Shown: in pieces, positions 12,471-25,100 of the stretch | Numbering within the stretch: the first letter of the stretch is position 1 | Layout of the letters: every line of letters starts with the position of its first letter | Position numbers and translations under genes: made by a program | The notes under the pieces: model-generated | Database searches by the model: none | Told to the model about the DNA's origin: nothing | What the model saw: only the letters and a program-made list of their open reading frames with translations | Assembly: GCA_021018995.1 (NCBI GenBank) | Contig: CM037593.1 | Span: forward strand, 35,229,810 to 35,293,809 | Source: Chloranthus sessilifolius | Lineage: Eukaryota; Streptophyta; Magnoliopsida; Chloranthales; Chloranthaceae | Length of the DNA: 64,000 nucleotides | Reading direction: 5' to 3'

Positions 12471-13745
12471 ATGATCGACTTCCTTCGGTCATACCAAGAT
12501 GTTTTTGCCTGGTCGTACAAGGACATGCCTGGTCTGGATACTAATTTGGTCGAGCATGAGTTGCCCCTCTACCCTGATATGAAGCCAGTCAAGCAGAAGC
12601 TGAGACGTCTCCGGCCCGAATGGATGTTGAAAGTCAAAGACAAAGTCATCAAGCAGTATGATGCGGAGTTTCTCATGGTATCCAAGTACCCGCAGTGGCT
12701 AGCCAATATCATGCTTGTGCCAAAGAAGGATGGAAAGGTTCGCATGTGTATCAATTTCCGCAATTTGAACAGAGCGAGCTCAAAGGATGATTTTCCACTA
12801 CCACACATCGACATCTTGGTCGATAACATGGCTAAGCACGGGATGCTTTCTTTTATGGATGGATTCTCGGGATACAATCAGATAAAGATGGCAAAGGTTG
12901 ATTGCGAGAAGACAACGTTCATTACCCCCTGGGAAACCTTTTGCTATCGAGTCATGCCATTCGAGCTAAAGAATGTCGGTGCGACGTACCAAAGAGCTAT
13001 GACTGCACTATTTCATGACATGATGCATCGAGAGATTGAAGTATATGTCGACAACATGATAGCCAAATCACCGGAGCAAAGCGACCATCTGGTAAACCTC
13101 CATAAACTATTTGAAAGGCTGAGGAAGTATCAACTACGACTGAATCCACAGAAGTGCGTGTTCGGGGCTATGTCAGGGAAACTATTAGGATTCATCGTCA
13201 GCAGGAGGGGGATCGAGATCGACCCAATCAAAGTCAAAGCCATCACTGAAATGCCACCACCGTCTACCGAGAAAGAGGTTAGAGGATTTTTGGGCAGAAT
13301 ACAGTATATCAGTCGGTTCATTGCACAGTTAACTCCAATCTGCACGCTGATCTTCAAGCTGCTAAGGAAGAATTCTCCCATTGAATGGAATGATGAATGT
13401 CAGGCAGCGTTCGATAAAATTAAAAGCTACCTCCTGAATCCACCTGTTTTGCTACCACCTGAGCTAGGGAGACCACTCTTGATGTATCTCTCCACGACAG
13501 AAGTTTCAATGGGATGTGTCTTAGGTCAGCATGACGAGACGGGAAGAAGAGAGCAAGCCATTTACTATCTGAGCAAGAAATTCACCGATTACGAGACGCG
13601 CTATTCTCACCTAGAGAAAGCATGCCTAGCCCTTGTATGGGCTACCCAGAGGCTCCGCCACTACTTATTATCTCAAGCCGTTCTACTTTTAGCCCGAATG
13701 GATCCGTTGAAATACCCGTTTGAAAAGCCAGCTCTCACTGGATGA
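12471..13745 (+). pseudogene. Reverse transcriptase and first RNase H of the Tat element
   Basis: The RT part has MLVPKKDGKVRMCINFRNLN, FPLPHIDILVD, FMDGFSGYNQIKM and EVYVDNMIAKS. After the connection (GFLGRIQYISRFIAQLTPIC) follows a gypsy RNase H with SMGCVLGQHDETGRREQAIYYLS. The upstream linker is about 11480-12470. This is the best-preserved stretch of the element, though the element as a whole is broken. Confidence 0.9.
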
Positions 13746-13889
13746 ATCGCACGATGGCAACTTTTATTATCTGAATTCAATATCACGTACGTCACTCAGA
13801 AATCGATCAAGGGGTAGGCGCTTGCTAATCATCTTGCTGATAATCCTTTACCTGACTATGAGCCGTTAAGGACTGAGTTTCCAGATGAA

Positions 13890-14456
13890 GATATCTTATT
13901 CATGACAGAAGACGATACAAAAGAAGCAGAAGAATCATGGGTAATGTACTTTGACAGGGCAGCAAATGTCGAGGGCCAAGGAGTTGGCGCCATCCTGATT
14001 TCACCAAAAGGATCCCACGTACCCGTCTCTATCAAGCTCAACTTCCCTTGCACTAACAACATGGCTGAGTACAAAGCTTGCGCCGCTGGTCTGCAGGCGG
14101 CTCTCGATCTGAATGTAACTCACCTTCGAGTATTTGGCGATTCACAGTTAATCATATGCCAGACGAATGGTGATTGGAAGATGAAAGACGAGAAGCTGAT
14201 CCCCTATCATGAACACCTCGAGGATCTGATAACTTGCTTCCAAGATGTGACTTTCTCATATGTCCCCCGGATAAGGAATCGCTTTGCCGACGCATTAGCC
14301 ACTCTGGCGTCAATGATTGAAATCCCCTATGGTGTTGAGATGAAGCCGATCGTGATCGAGCAGAGGAATGAACCAGCCTTCTGCCTCCAGATTGAGGAAC
14401 CTACAAAGCCTGATGATGAGCCAACTTGGTTCTCAGATATCAAGAATTTCCTTTAG
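13890..14456 (+). pseudogene. Archaeal-type RNase H (aRNH) of the Tat element
   Basis: The translation shows WVMYFDRAANVEGQGVGAIL, NNMAEYKACAAGLQAALDL, LRVFGDSQLIICQTNGDW and RFADALATLASM. This is the plant-type second RNase H acquired by the Tat clade, placed between the gypsy RNase H and integrase as that family predicts. Confidence 0.85.
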
Positions 14457-14570
14457 ACCCTAACTTTCCCAGAGGGTACATCCAAGACAGACCGACGGAC
14501 AATTCAATGTTTAGCGGCAGGTTACGTCATTTGCGAGGAATGCCTCTATAAGCGATCATACAATAATATT

Positions 14571-15677
14571 TTGCTCAGATGTGTTACAGAAAGTGAAGCG
14601 ATCAGTATTATGAGAGAAATCCATGAAGGAGTATGCGGAGCCCACGTTAGCGGTCACGTGCTCGCTAAGAAAATTCTGCAACAAGGATACTTTTGGACCA
14701 CTATGGAATCGGATTACTGTAAATATGTTCAAAAATGCTACAAGTGTCAAGAACACTCTAGTCTGATACACGCTCCTGCCATCGATCTTCACTGCATGAC
14801 CACTCCTTGGCCATTTGCTACCTGGGGCATTGACGTTGTCGGAATGATTAATCCAAAAGCATCAAATAGACATCGGTTCATCCTCGTCGCCATTGAATAC
14901 TTCACCAAGTGGGTAGAAGCAGCGTCATATGCCAACATCGCTGCCAGTCATGTCGAGAAGTTTCTCAAGAACAATATTGTGTGCCGATTTGGAGTACCCA
15001 AAGATATCATCACCGACAATGGCACAAACTTTGCGAATAAGCGCATCCGAGACTTCTGTGAGCAATACAAGATCAAGCACCATCGCTCATCCCCTTATTA
15101 GCCTCAAACTAATGGAGCCGTGAAAGCTGCGAACAAGACAGTCATCCGCATCCTTGAGAAAATGGTCGTCACTTATCGAGATTGGAGCGAAATGCTGCCA
15201 TTTGCTTTATGGGCCTATCAAATGTCGATCCGTACCGCTACAGGGGCAACACCATTCTCCCTTGTGTATGGAACCGAGGCCGTCCTCCCGGTGGAGGTTG
15301 AAGTACCCTCGCTTCGAATCCTCATGGAATCAGGCTTACCCAAAGCAGAAAGAGAGAGATCACACTTTAATCAGCTGAACTTACTAGAAGAAAAGAGACT
15401 CCTAGCCTTATGCCACACTCAAGTTTACCAAGGGCGAATCGCACGCGCTTATAATAAATGTATCCGCGGTCGAAATCTGAAGGTAGGAGACACTGTGTTG
15501 AAGAAGATCTTCCCATCCCTCCATGCCGATCCAAGAGGAAAGTTCAAGCCAAACTGGGAAGGACCTTATGTCATTCGAGAAGTGCTGTCGGGATATGCCA
15601 TCCACCTCGCCACCATGGACAGAGATCATCTTCCTGAGCCCATCAATGCTGGATACGTCCGACGGTTCTACTCTTAG
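14571..15677 (+). pseudogene. Integrase of the Tat element
   Basis: An HHCC-type zinc region (GVCGAHVSGHVLAKKI..GYFW..CYKCQEHS) precedes the catalytic core (WPFATWGIDVVGMI, TKWVEAASY, GVPKDIITDNGTNF, ALWAYQMSIRTATGATPFSLVYG). The C-terminal part carries GDTVLKKIFPS and NWEGPYVIREVLSG. Broken. Confidence 0.85.
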
Positions 15678-15846
15678 TCAATCGTGATAAGGTAAGTATT
15701 GGTGAAACAGATACGTGACTGCTTAAGAACCACCCGAAAGAGGCCATCATTCCAAGCACAGTAGCCCAAAAACATCCCTAAAAATGGTGATATCCTTTGC
15801 TACCCCATTTGAGCCTGGGTCTTTCTTTCAATAAACCCATTCCCCC

Positions 15847-15849
<3 letters not shown>

Positions 15850-15879
<30 letters not shown>
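15850..15879. repeat. (AT)n microsatellite
   Basis: About 15 uninterrupted TA units lie in the 3' untranslated region of the Tat element. Confidence 0.95.
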
Positions 15880-15883
<4 letters not shown>

Positions 15884-16354
15884 CTATACCAAAAAAAAAG
15901 AGAGAGAGAAAAGATACATGTGTATAAAGTTACTACCCAAAATCCAAAGAAATCGAAAAAGCAAAACCTCAAAAAGAGATTGCCTGAAATGAAGCAAAAA
16001 GAGCAAAAAATGTGTAGAAGAATCACGGGACATGTACAATAAAACCCCCAAAGAAGAAAGTATGTCGAGAAAACTGAAGCCGTGTCAAGAAAATCCTTTT
16101 AACCCAGCATACCTTCAAATCCTAACCTAACCCATGGCCAAGCTACACCCTGAAGGAAGCCCTCTTTGTAGGTTCGCAAGCAGTCATAATATCTGTTAAG
16201 TCAACATGAGCCGAGTCGTGAGACGACACTAGAACCCCATCCAGCCGGCTATGACGGAATCAAGGTCTATGTCGTGGCTGTTGAAAAAAGAGAAGAAAAT
16301 AAAAAGAAAAAATAAAATAAAATAAAAATACAAGCTCAAAGCAAGATGGACGTG

Positions 16355-16478
16355 GTGAAAACCCGAAAGGGCATTACGTAAAACAAAGAAGCTTTAAAGT
16401 GCGGACTGTGTGAAAACCCGAAAGGGCGCTTGGGGTAAGAAAGCTAAACCCATGGACGTGGTGAAAACCCGAAAGGGC
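16355..16478 (+). repeat. Three copies of GTGAAAACCCGAAAGGGC
   Basis: Identical 18-bp cores at 16355-16372, 16410-16427 and 16461-16478, spaced 55 and 51 bp. The surrounding words (GGACGTG or GGACTGT before, GCCACGGGTAAA-like after) are also partly repeated. The motif lies between integrase and the 3' LTR. Confidence 0.9.
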
Positions 16479-17359
16479 GCCACGGGTAAAAAGAGGGAGA
16501 TAAAAAAAGAAAAGAAAAAAAGAAGAAGAGAAAAAAATTGATTGAAAAAGAAAGGTTTGGACTAATTGAGAAGATTGATGCTTGAGGAAACCTTTTGTTA
16601 CTCTTCCTGTACCCTCTTATCTGACTGGGCCGCTCATGCTAGTTCAAATCGGGTCCCAACCAGAATTGTCTTTGTGAAACCACACCGTCAAACGCATGAC
16701 CCGAGGCAAGGAGAAAGGTTTGACTCAATCCAAAGGGATCAACGTTCTAGCCTTGGTAAAATCTGAAAACTCACTCAGGTCTGATTGCATGAAAGAATTC
16801 GACTATGCTCACCCGTTACTCCGTCTCACTATCAAGGCATCAAAAAAAAGGAGAAAAAAAAAAAAAGCCAAAAACAAAAAAATCAAGAAAAATCCAAACA
16901 CCAAAAACTGTGTACATATTTCTACTTATTTTCATGTACATATTTTCAGCATCATATTTCAATCTCAAAAATGAAGAAAAATAACAAAAAATCTCCAAAA
17001 AACAAAAATCCAAAAAAATATCTTGAAAATAAAAAATGTAGGTAGAAATCTACTTTTTTCTTTTATTGTTTAGGATGCATGTTCTTTATATGTATAAACA
17101 AAAAAGGGACTGACGTTTTCTCGAGAATGTGCAGGAACATCACACGGTCCAAAGCTTCGAAGCAGGTAACTTATCAGCGATGGACAAATCAGATAAAGCA
17201 TCTCACCACCGACGTCAGGTTTAACAAAAAAATGAAAATCATTTTGAAAAGAAAAAGAAATCTATGTTTTCATGCTACGCATAGAGATGCACATGTGTGT
17301 TTCGATGCGGTAAAATGTCAATATTTTATCGACAATGCAAATGTGCAAAATTCATGTCC

Positions 17360-17364
17360 TAGGT
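17360..17364. repeat. Left target site duplication TAGGT
   Basis: TAGGT directly precedes the TGATGAG start of the 5' LTR and recurs at 28714-28718 directly after the 3' LTR end. Confidence 0.9.
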
Positions 17365-18729
17365 TGATGAGTAGTGAAATATGATGATATTTCACCCCTA
17401 AATACCTATATTTAGCCGTCCGATGAAGGCTATCTGATGAGATTTGCTAGATTTGAAGTGTTTCAGGTAAATACAGTCCAAGTTTCTAAAACAGCCCAAG
17501 AATCCCGAAAATAATGTCAAAACACTGCTATTTTGGGTCATTGAGAACTTAGTGCGACTTGCAGCTCAATTTGGACCTTCAAGACGTCAGATTCAGGAAA
17601 TTGCTAAAACACAAAAGTTGTAGAGCTCGTCGTCAGCTTTCCAACGCTTCAAGAATCACCTCAATCCGAGTTCGGTACAGAAAATTATGAGCAAAATACC
17701 GAGGCAGTATCTGATGCAAAGCTAGGCGGGAATTCACGAAAATTACTCTTAGATGTCAATCGAGAGAGGTATTAGGGTTAGGCTATTATAAAAAGGGAAG
17801 CCACGAGTTTCTTAGGGGGATTATTATTTTTTGCAATTAGAATATTATTCATTCTTTAGTTTTAGTTTTAGGGCTCTTCACTTTGGGGAATATTTTCTTC
17901 ATCTTTTCAAGTCTTCTTCTCCTTCTTCTAGGGTTTATTCAGTAGATTGTACTAGGATTTGCATTATTTTCTCCGAGAAATTCATAGATTGTATTTAGGA
18001 AAAACAATTGCAAATATCTTTTGGAAGAAATAAAGAGGAATGACTTTGAAAGAAAAGGAGATCAAACAAGATGAGCGGCTAAATCAGTAGATCGGGGAAG
18101 ATGCGATCCCCAGATAAGTACCTATGTTTATGATTAATACCATCTATTATTGTTATCATGGAATCGTTTTGCTCAAAGTTTGTGTGATTGAAAATATTTT
18201 AAATGCTTTGTTATGACCGTTGATTGCGCGTGATCAATCTAGTAATCGCTAGATCTGGACCGCAGTGATCTAGTCAGAGAGCGATTATGTCTTGATTGTC
18301 GGATCTAAATATCATGAGATACGCTATGCTTTTTACATGACTCATACCGCAATGTTAATTTGAGTCATTGTTTTTAGATAGGGTATGCTTGATTGATGAT
18401 CATATTTTATTTCAAGTCATTTTCTAGATGAATGATGGTGTGAATGATGATTTAATGAAGCGGGTTTTAATGATAGAAAAGAGTATTAATCAGGGTAGCA
18501 TATTCCTTGATCTCATTTTAATATTGTTAGATTTATCAAGAATTAATTGTTTAGATTAATTTATTTTTACGCATTTAGGAAAAGTGCGTTAAGTTTTTGG
18601 TAAAATTGAATCGCCTTTGGTACTTCCTTGGGACGTTTTTTAAAATCTCTAAAAGAATTAATTAAAAATTTCGTTTGCCATAACGAATAGATCTTGTGCA
18701 CTTGCAAGGGTTACATTCTAAATCGATCA
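17365..18729 (+). repeat. 5' LTR of the nested Athila-like element
   Basis: 1365 bp, TG...CA ends. A 9-bp-arm hairpin (GTGAAATAT / ATATTTCAC) lies at 17374-17395. TATA box TATTATAAAAAGG is at 17784-17796. It matches 27295-28713 closely, with most differences being small length changes. Confidence 0.95.
17784..17796 (+). promoter_or_regulatory. TATA box of the 5' LTR
   Basis: TATTATAAAAAGG lies 420 bp inside the LTR, followed by a pyrimidine-rich leader. The same box is at 27714-27726 in the 3' LTR. Confidence 0.6.
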
Positions 18730-19181
18730 AGTTTTGTTCACGGGAAATCGGTGAAATTTTGATTAATTTGGATAGGATTTTTCTGTTTTGAGTGTTTAAA
18801 AATAAAAATAAAAAAATAATAATTATTAAAATTTATTTCCTTATTTTCTCTCTGATAAGATTTTGTGAGTCTTTTAGGAAGTTTAGATTTTAGGATACCT
18901 TCCTTAGGAAATTTAGAAGAGATTTTTAGGACTTCTTATTTTAGATTTGGTAGGACTCTTTTCCTTATTTTCCTCTTTAGATATTTTAGGATTTTCTAAA
19001 TTTAGTCATTAACTTTTGTGGGACTTTTGTTTTAGGATTTTAGAATCTTTCATTCTTCTCCTTATTTTTCTCTTTAGGAAAGATTTTATAGGATTTTCAA
19101 TTTTAATTTTAATTTTCGAATTTAATAAAAAAAAAAAATTAAAATTAAAAAAAATTTAAAATTTAATTCGAATTTAAAAAA

Positions 19182-19213
<32 letters not shown>

Positions 19214-19600
19214 AAAAAATTTAATTAATTTAAATTGAATTTTAATTTTAATTTGAATTTAAAAAAAAAAAAATTTTTTAATTTAAATTGAATTTTAATT
19301 TTAATTTGAATTTAAAAAAAAAAAAAATTTAATTAATTAATTAATTAATTTAAATTTTAATTTTAATTTTAATTTGAATAAAAAAATTAATTTAAATTTG
19401 AATTTTAATTAAAAAAAAAAAAAAAAAAAGAAGAAATCTTTCCTCACGATATTGGCCATCGCTTTATCATCTTTGTTTAAATCGTTTGAAGCGAATTTTG
19501 TGGGTTTGTTGTGGATTCTTCAACCTGTTTGTGAGTGTTGGTGTATGAGCTTTACTCGTTCTCATCACCCACATCTCACCGCTTAATCTTGAGATCGAAA
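18730..19600 (+). other. Leader of the nested Athila-like element
   Basis: Untranslated leader between LTR and gag. It is AT-rich with several TTTAGGA-type words. The primer-binding site should lie right after 18729, but I could not match it to a tRNA. Confidence 0.6.
19096..19430. repeat. AT-only low-complexity tract
   Basis: Runs of A and imperfect copies of AATTTAAATTGAATTTTAAT and its complement alternate with poly-A, with a loose period of about 60 bp. It lies in the leader of the nested element. Confidence 0.9.
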
Positions 19601-21400
19601 GAGCTTGTAGAGAGAATCAAGAGTCAGGAATCAATATCAACAAACCGAGACCATGGCACTCAAAGGCAAGAGAGAGATGAGAATAACAACAATGGGAATG
19701 TCAATAATGGAAATAATAGGAACAATAATTTTGATGAGGGCCTAGAACACCTTTGGAGTATTATAACGATCCGGTTTTTACGAGGATCAGAATGTATTAT
19801 GCATGCTCCCATTCCGGGGAACCACTATGAATTCAAATCAAGAATGATTCAAATGCTACCAATTTTCCATGGGTTAGCAAATGAAAATCCGCACGCTCAC
19901 TTAAATGAATTCACCTGTATGCAAAATGTTCAGAGTCCACAATGTCAATTGATGAGATAGCGAAGCTCTACTCTTTCCGTTCTCTTTAAGAGATAAGGCA
20001 AAACATGGTTCTATTCCTTAGAACCACAATCTATTCGAGAGTTGGGCGTAGCATGATTCCTTAAAAATATTTTCCCATGACTAAGGCCATTGAATTGCGT
20101 CGGAAGATCGTTCTTTTCCCAACAACCTCTGAAACATTCCATGAATGTTGGGAACGTTTAAGGAATTGATCGAAGTTGCCCAAATCATCAAGTTCCAAGG
20201 TGGCAACAAGTCCAAAGTTTTTACAATGGGTGATTCACGAAGAGAGACGCATGGTTGATGCATCTTGTGGTGGATCTTGTGCGAAAGAAGACGAAATTGT
20301 GGGCATTGTTTGAAAAGTTATATCAAACTTCGATACAAAGTGAGACAAGCGAACCAACTTGAACTGGCACCTAAATCTCATGTGTTGACAAAAGACGGAT
20401 TATACGATGTCAACAATAATGCCTCATCTCTCAACAAAGTTTGACATGTCATTCAAACAGATGAACATGTTGTTAGTCGCTACCAAGCAAGCTAAAGCTC
20501 TGTCACCCCCACAGGTGTGTTCAATTTGTGACCACCCGGTCATATGGCTAATGAGTGCCCTACTACCTTGTCATTCTTCCCCGATGAACCTAATCCTCAA
20601 GAGCGTAAATGTGACTCAATCTTATCGGTGGTAGAAACATGTACTCCAATACCTACAATCCGGAATGGAAAATCACCCCAACTTAGGATGGGGTGAATCG
20701 AATAAATCGCGGTAAACCAAAGAACATAGAGCCAACACAATGGGTGGACAACAACCTTTTCAACCAAATTTTCAACACAATTTAATTTCGCAGAATTCTA
20801 ATTTCCAGCAATTCAATTTCCAACAGAATGCTTCAGTATTATCATCCAAATTCGACCACCGAAAAATCAATTTCAATCGAATCTTAATCAATCTCATGCC
20901 AAGATTAAAGATTACGATCCGAAGAAAAGCTTATGCGAAGCATGCAATCTTTCAGCAGATGATAATGGACCAAGTCACCAATTGGCCAATCAACCGAGTC
21001 TGAGAGGAAGGTAGGCTCCCACCAACCCATCAATAATCCTCGAGGCCAAGCACCATCCAAGCAGGACCATCGAATAGTCAACAGGTTGAAAGTCACATTA
21101 CGGCCGAGAAGTGGACGAGGTTCATAATCAAGTGGAAATGCTCAGAAGCGATGAAGAAAGAAGAATAGAGGAAAAGAATCGAGAGAAAAGAAAGGAGAAA
21201 GGAAAAGGAAAAGAGAAAGAAAGAGACAAAGAGCGAGATAAGAAAAGTGCAAGAGCAAGGAAGAGAGAAAGGAAAGAAAAAGTAATAGAGGAAGAGTTTC
21301 CTTCAACCGTCCAACAAGGACGTGAAAAGAATCGAAATGGAATCGCACCTTATGTCCCAAAGGCACCATTCCTCAATGCCTAACTCCTCCATCTAGAATG
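19600..21400 (+). pseudogene. Gag region of the nested Athila-like element
   Basis: The translation near 19800-19920 reads PIPGNHYEFKSRMIQMLPIF and HGLANENPHAHLNEF, the Athila-type gag signature. Traces of a zinc knuckle appear near 20510-20570. A Lys/Glu/Arg-rich stretch (21155-21300) follows. Degenerate. Confidence 0.75.
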
Positions 21401-21499
21401 GGAAAGGGACCACAAAATGGAAGAAATTTTGAAACATTCAAGCAAGTAAAGATAAATCTTCCATTACTTGAAACAATCAAACAAGTCCCCGAGTCGCCA

Positions 21500-21900
21500 A
21501 GTTTTTCAAAGATTTGTGCACTGGAAGAGAAAGGCACGACTCAATGCTTTCAAAGAAAGTGTTCCTAACAAATCAAGTCATTCGATATTACATTGGAAAC
21601 CCCATGTAAACCGAAAGACCGGAGTCCCAACTGTTCCATGTGTCATTGGTGGGCAACCAATTGGAAAGGCGTTATTGGATTTGGGAGCAAGTGTTAATCT
21701 GATCCCATACTCAATGTACGAGAAACTCGGATTGGGTGAATTGAAACCCACGACGGTCACACTCCAACTGGCAGATAGATCAGAAAGAAGACCGAGGGGT
21801 GTTATCGAGGATGTTTTGGTTGGAATAGACAAGTTTGTCTTTCCAGTGGACTTCGTTGTCTTAGACATGGAACCACCTGGCTAATCAATCAATCAAGTCC
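21500..21900 (+). pseudogene. Protease region of the nested Athila-like element
   Basis: VPTVPCVIGGQPIGKALLDL then GASVNLIPYSMYEKLGLGEL, LQLADRSERRPRGVIEDVLV and KFVFPVDFVVLD form a clear retropepsin-type domain. The element as a whole is broken. Confidence 0.85.
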
Positions 21901-21964
21901 CAATTATTCTTGGACGTCTGCTTTCGCCACCGCTAACGCTTGCATTAATTGTCGCACAGGAGTC

Positions 21965-23830
21965 ATGGACGTTTCTTTTGGAAACATGAAAGTCAGGCTT
22001 AACATATTCCATGCGATGAACCATTTCCCTAATGAGGATGAGGTCGAATGTTTTACATCGATCAGATGGAAAGTGGTGGATGAAGCATTACCATCAATGC
22101 TCACCAAAGAGGAATTTGACACTGCTTTGTTAGCCATCTATGAGGACAAAGGGCTTGAAAGGAAGCAGTCAGAAGAGAAAAAGTCAAATTCATCATGTCA
22201 AGATGATAACTTATGTGAAGTTGTGACTAAGGTAGAACCACTACCTACTGAGGTAAAGGATGTGCTGACTCCATCAATTGAGCAGCCACCAACTGTGGAA
22301 TTGAAACAATTGCCTAAGTCCCTCAAATATGCTTTTCTGGGACCTCGAGAAACACTTCCAGTGATAATTTCATCCACATTATCGGAAGAACAAGAGAATG
22401 ATTTGTTGAAGGTGCTGAAAGAGCACAAGGAGGCCATCGGATGGACCTTAGCTGATCTCAAGGGGATTGACCCATCAGTATGTATGCATAAAATACATCT
22501 GGAGGATGAGAGTAAACCATCGAGGGAACCACAGAGGCGACTTAATCCGAACATGCAAGAAGTCGTTTTAAAGGAAATCATTAAACTCCTCGATGCTGGA
22601 ATCATCTATCCGATCTCTGCTAGTGAATGGGTTAGTCCAGTACAAATCGTCCCGAAAAAGTCTGGAATTACAGTGAAAGAAACTACGGAGGGAGAATTGG
22701 TGCCCACTCGTGAAACTACTGGATGGCGTGTGTGCATTGATTATCGAAAATTGAACACAGCCACCAGAAAAGATCATTTTCCCCTTCCGTTCATTGATCA
22801 AATTCTTGAGAAGTTAGCTGGGCAAGAGTTTTATTGCTTTCTTGATGGTTATTCGGGATACAATCAAGTGCCCGTTTTTCCAGCTGATCAAGAGAAGACA
22901 ACATTCACGTGTCCATATGGTACGTTTGCATATCGAAGGATGCCATTCGGCTTATGTAATGCTCCGCCACGCTTTCAACGATGTATGTTGGCCATATTCT
23001 CGACATGATCGACAAATTCATCGAAGTCTTCATGGACGACTTCTCGGTTTTGGAAAACATTTAATTCTTGTTTGAATCATCTTTCACTGTGTTGCAACGT
23101 TGTGTAGATTCCAAACTTGTTCTCAGGTGGAAAAGAGCCATTTTATGGTTCAACAAGGAATTGTGTTGGGGCATATTGTTTCAACGAAAGGAATTGAAGT
23201 TGATAAGGCGAAGGTCACTTAATTGCAAATTTACCACCTCCTAAAAGTGTTCGACAAATTCGATCACTTTTGGGGCATGCTGGATTTTATAGAAGATTCA
23301 TTAAGGATTTTAGCAAGGTGGCTAAACCATTGTGCACTTTGCTTGGCAAAGATGTTCCTTTTGATTTTGTTGAGGAGTGCATAAAGGCATTCCTAAAATT
23401 ACGTGAACTCTTATCAAATGCACCAATAATCCAACCACCGGATTATTCTTTACCATTCGAACTCATGTGATGCATCCGATTATGCGATCGGAGCTGTCTT
23501 AGGGTAAAAGGGTGAATAAATTACCTCACGTAATTTATTATGCTAGCAAGACATTAATTGATGCCCAATCAATTACACCACCACCAGAAGGAATTATTAG
23601 GCATGGTGTATGCTCGGACAAATTCCGTTCCTATTTGCTTGGATCGAAAATAGTGGTCTTTCGCACTACTCGCTTGAAATATCTTTTAGCAAAGAAGGAT
23701 GCTAAACCAAGGCTGATCCGTTGGATCCTCGCTTCTCCGTGAATTCAACTTTGAGATTAAAGATAAAAAGGGGGTTGAGAACGTTGTGGCTGATCATCTG
23801 TCTAGAATTCTGCCTGAAGAATCATCTATA
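21965..23830 (+). pseudogene. RT and RNase H region of the nested Athila-like element
   Basis: RT landmarks are IDPSVCMHKIHLEDESKPSR, LNPNMQEVVLKEIIKLLDAG, WRVCIDYRKLN, FPLPFIDQILE and MPFGLCNAPPRFQRCM. GHAGFYRRFIKDFSKVAKPL marks the connection, and RNase H follows to about 23830. Degenerate. Confidence 0.85.
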
Positions 23831-24039
23831 CCTGAGACCATCCGTGACACATTTCCGGATGAACATTTGATGGCAATTGATGTAGCTGGTGCAAAAGTTC
23901 CGTGGTTTGCTAACATCGTGTATTATCCGTCATCGCGAATTCCGAGTGGGGTAAGAATGATAAGAATCTCTTTTCTCCCAAATAAAATACTATTTCGGAT
24001 GAACCATATTTGTTTAAATTCGCCGGATCGAGATCATTA

Positions 24040-25100
24040 GGAGATGCGTGCAAGAAGCGAGCAACTAAGCCCTAAATTTTTACATATGGGGCCTGGAGGC
24101 CATTTCGGAGGACGTAAGACCGCATTAAAATCCTTCAAAGCGGATTCTACTGGCCCTCAATCTTTCGTGACGCTGCTCAATACTGCAAGGAATGCCAACG
24201 GTGTCAACAGCTTGGCAATATTTCACGACGAAATATGATGCCCCTTAATCCAATTCTGATTGTTGAAATTTTCGATGTTTGGGGGATTGACTTTATGGGT
24301 CCTTTTCCACCATCCTTTGGGTATTCATATATTCGGTGGTCATTGACTATGTCTCCAAATGGATTGAAGTCATGGCAACCCGATCAAATGATCACAAGGT
24401 TGTGGTCAAATTTCGAGAGAACATGTGTTTAACCGATTCGGGATCCCAAGAGCAATCATCGTTGATGGCGGTTCGCATTTTGCAATAGCCATTTTGCCAC
24501 TTTAATGAAGAAATGCACGACGTCACTCACAAAGTCGCTACTGCCATCCACAGAACTAGTGGTCGGTGGAAGTGTCTAACCGGAAATCAAGCGAATTCTA
24601 GAAAAGACGCAGACGACCAGGATAGAAGAGATTGGTCAAACCGCTATCGATGCTTTGTGGGCCTATCGTGCATTCAAGACACCGATCGAATGTCTCCCTT
24701 CGAATTGTCTACGGAAGGCATGTCATCTTCACGTCGAATTGGAGCATAAGGCATTCGGGCGATCAAACGATTTAATTTCGATATGCAAGCGCAGGTTTAA
24801 ATCAAGGTTACTGATTGAGTGAATTAGAAGAGTTACGCTACGATGCGTATGAAAATTCAAAGATGTACAAGGAAAGGTAAAAAGTTGCACGATCAATTAA
24901 TTTCTAAGGAGTTTCATGTTGGCCAAAAGTTTGGTTATTCAATTCCCGACTTAAGCTTCATCACGGGAAATTGAAATCTAGATGGAAGGCCCGTTTGTTG
25001 TTTCCATTAGTGAGCACGGTGCAATTGAAATTCAAAGCCTTCGACAATCGAAGTTTTCAAAGTGAATGGGCAAAGACTCAAACCAATGTTTGAGCCGATG
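24040..25100 (+). pseudogene. Integrase region of the nested Athila-like element
   Basis: FDVWGIDFMGPFPPSFGYSY near 24270 is the start of the integrase core. Zinc-region and C-terminal traces flank it. Strongly degenerate. Confidence 0.75.

Larger units (their letters stand above)
15678..17359 (+). other. 3' untranslated region of the Tat element, first part
   Basis: No gene is seen. It holds an (AT)n microsatellite, purine-rich low-complexity stretches, and three copies of GTGAAAACCCGAAAGGGC. It ends at the target site of the nested element, with TAGGT at 17360-17364. Confidence 0.7.
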
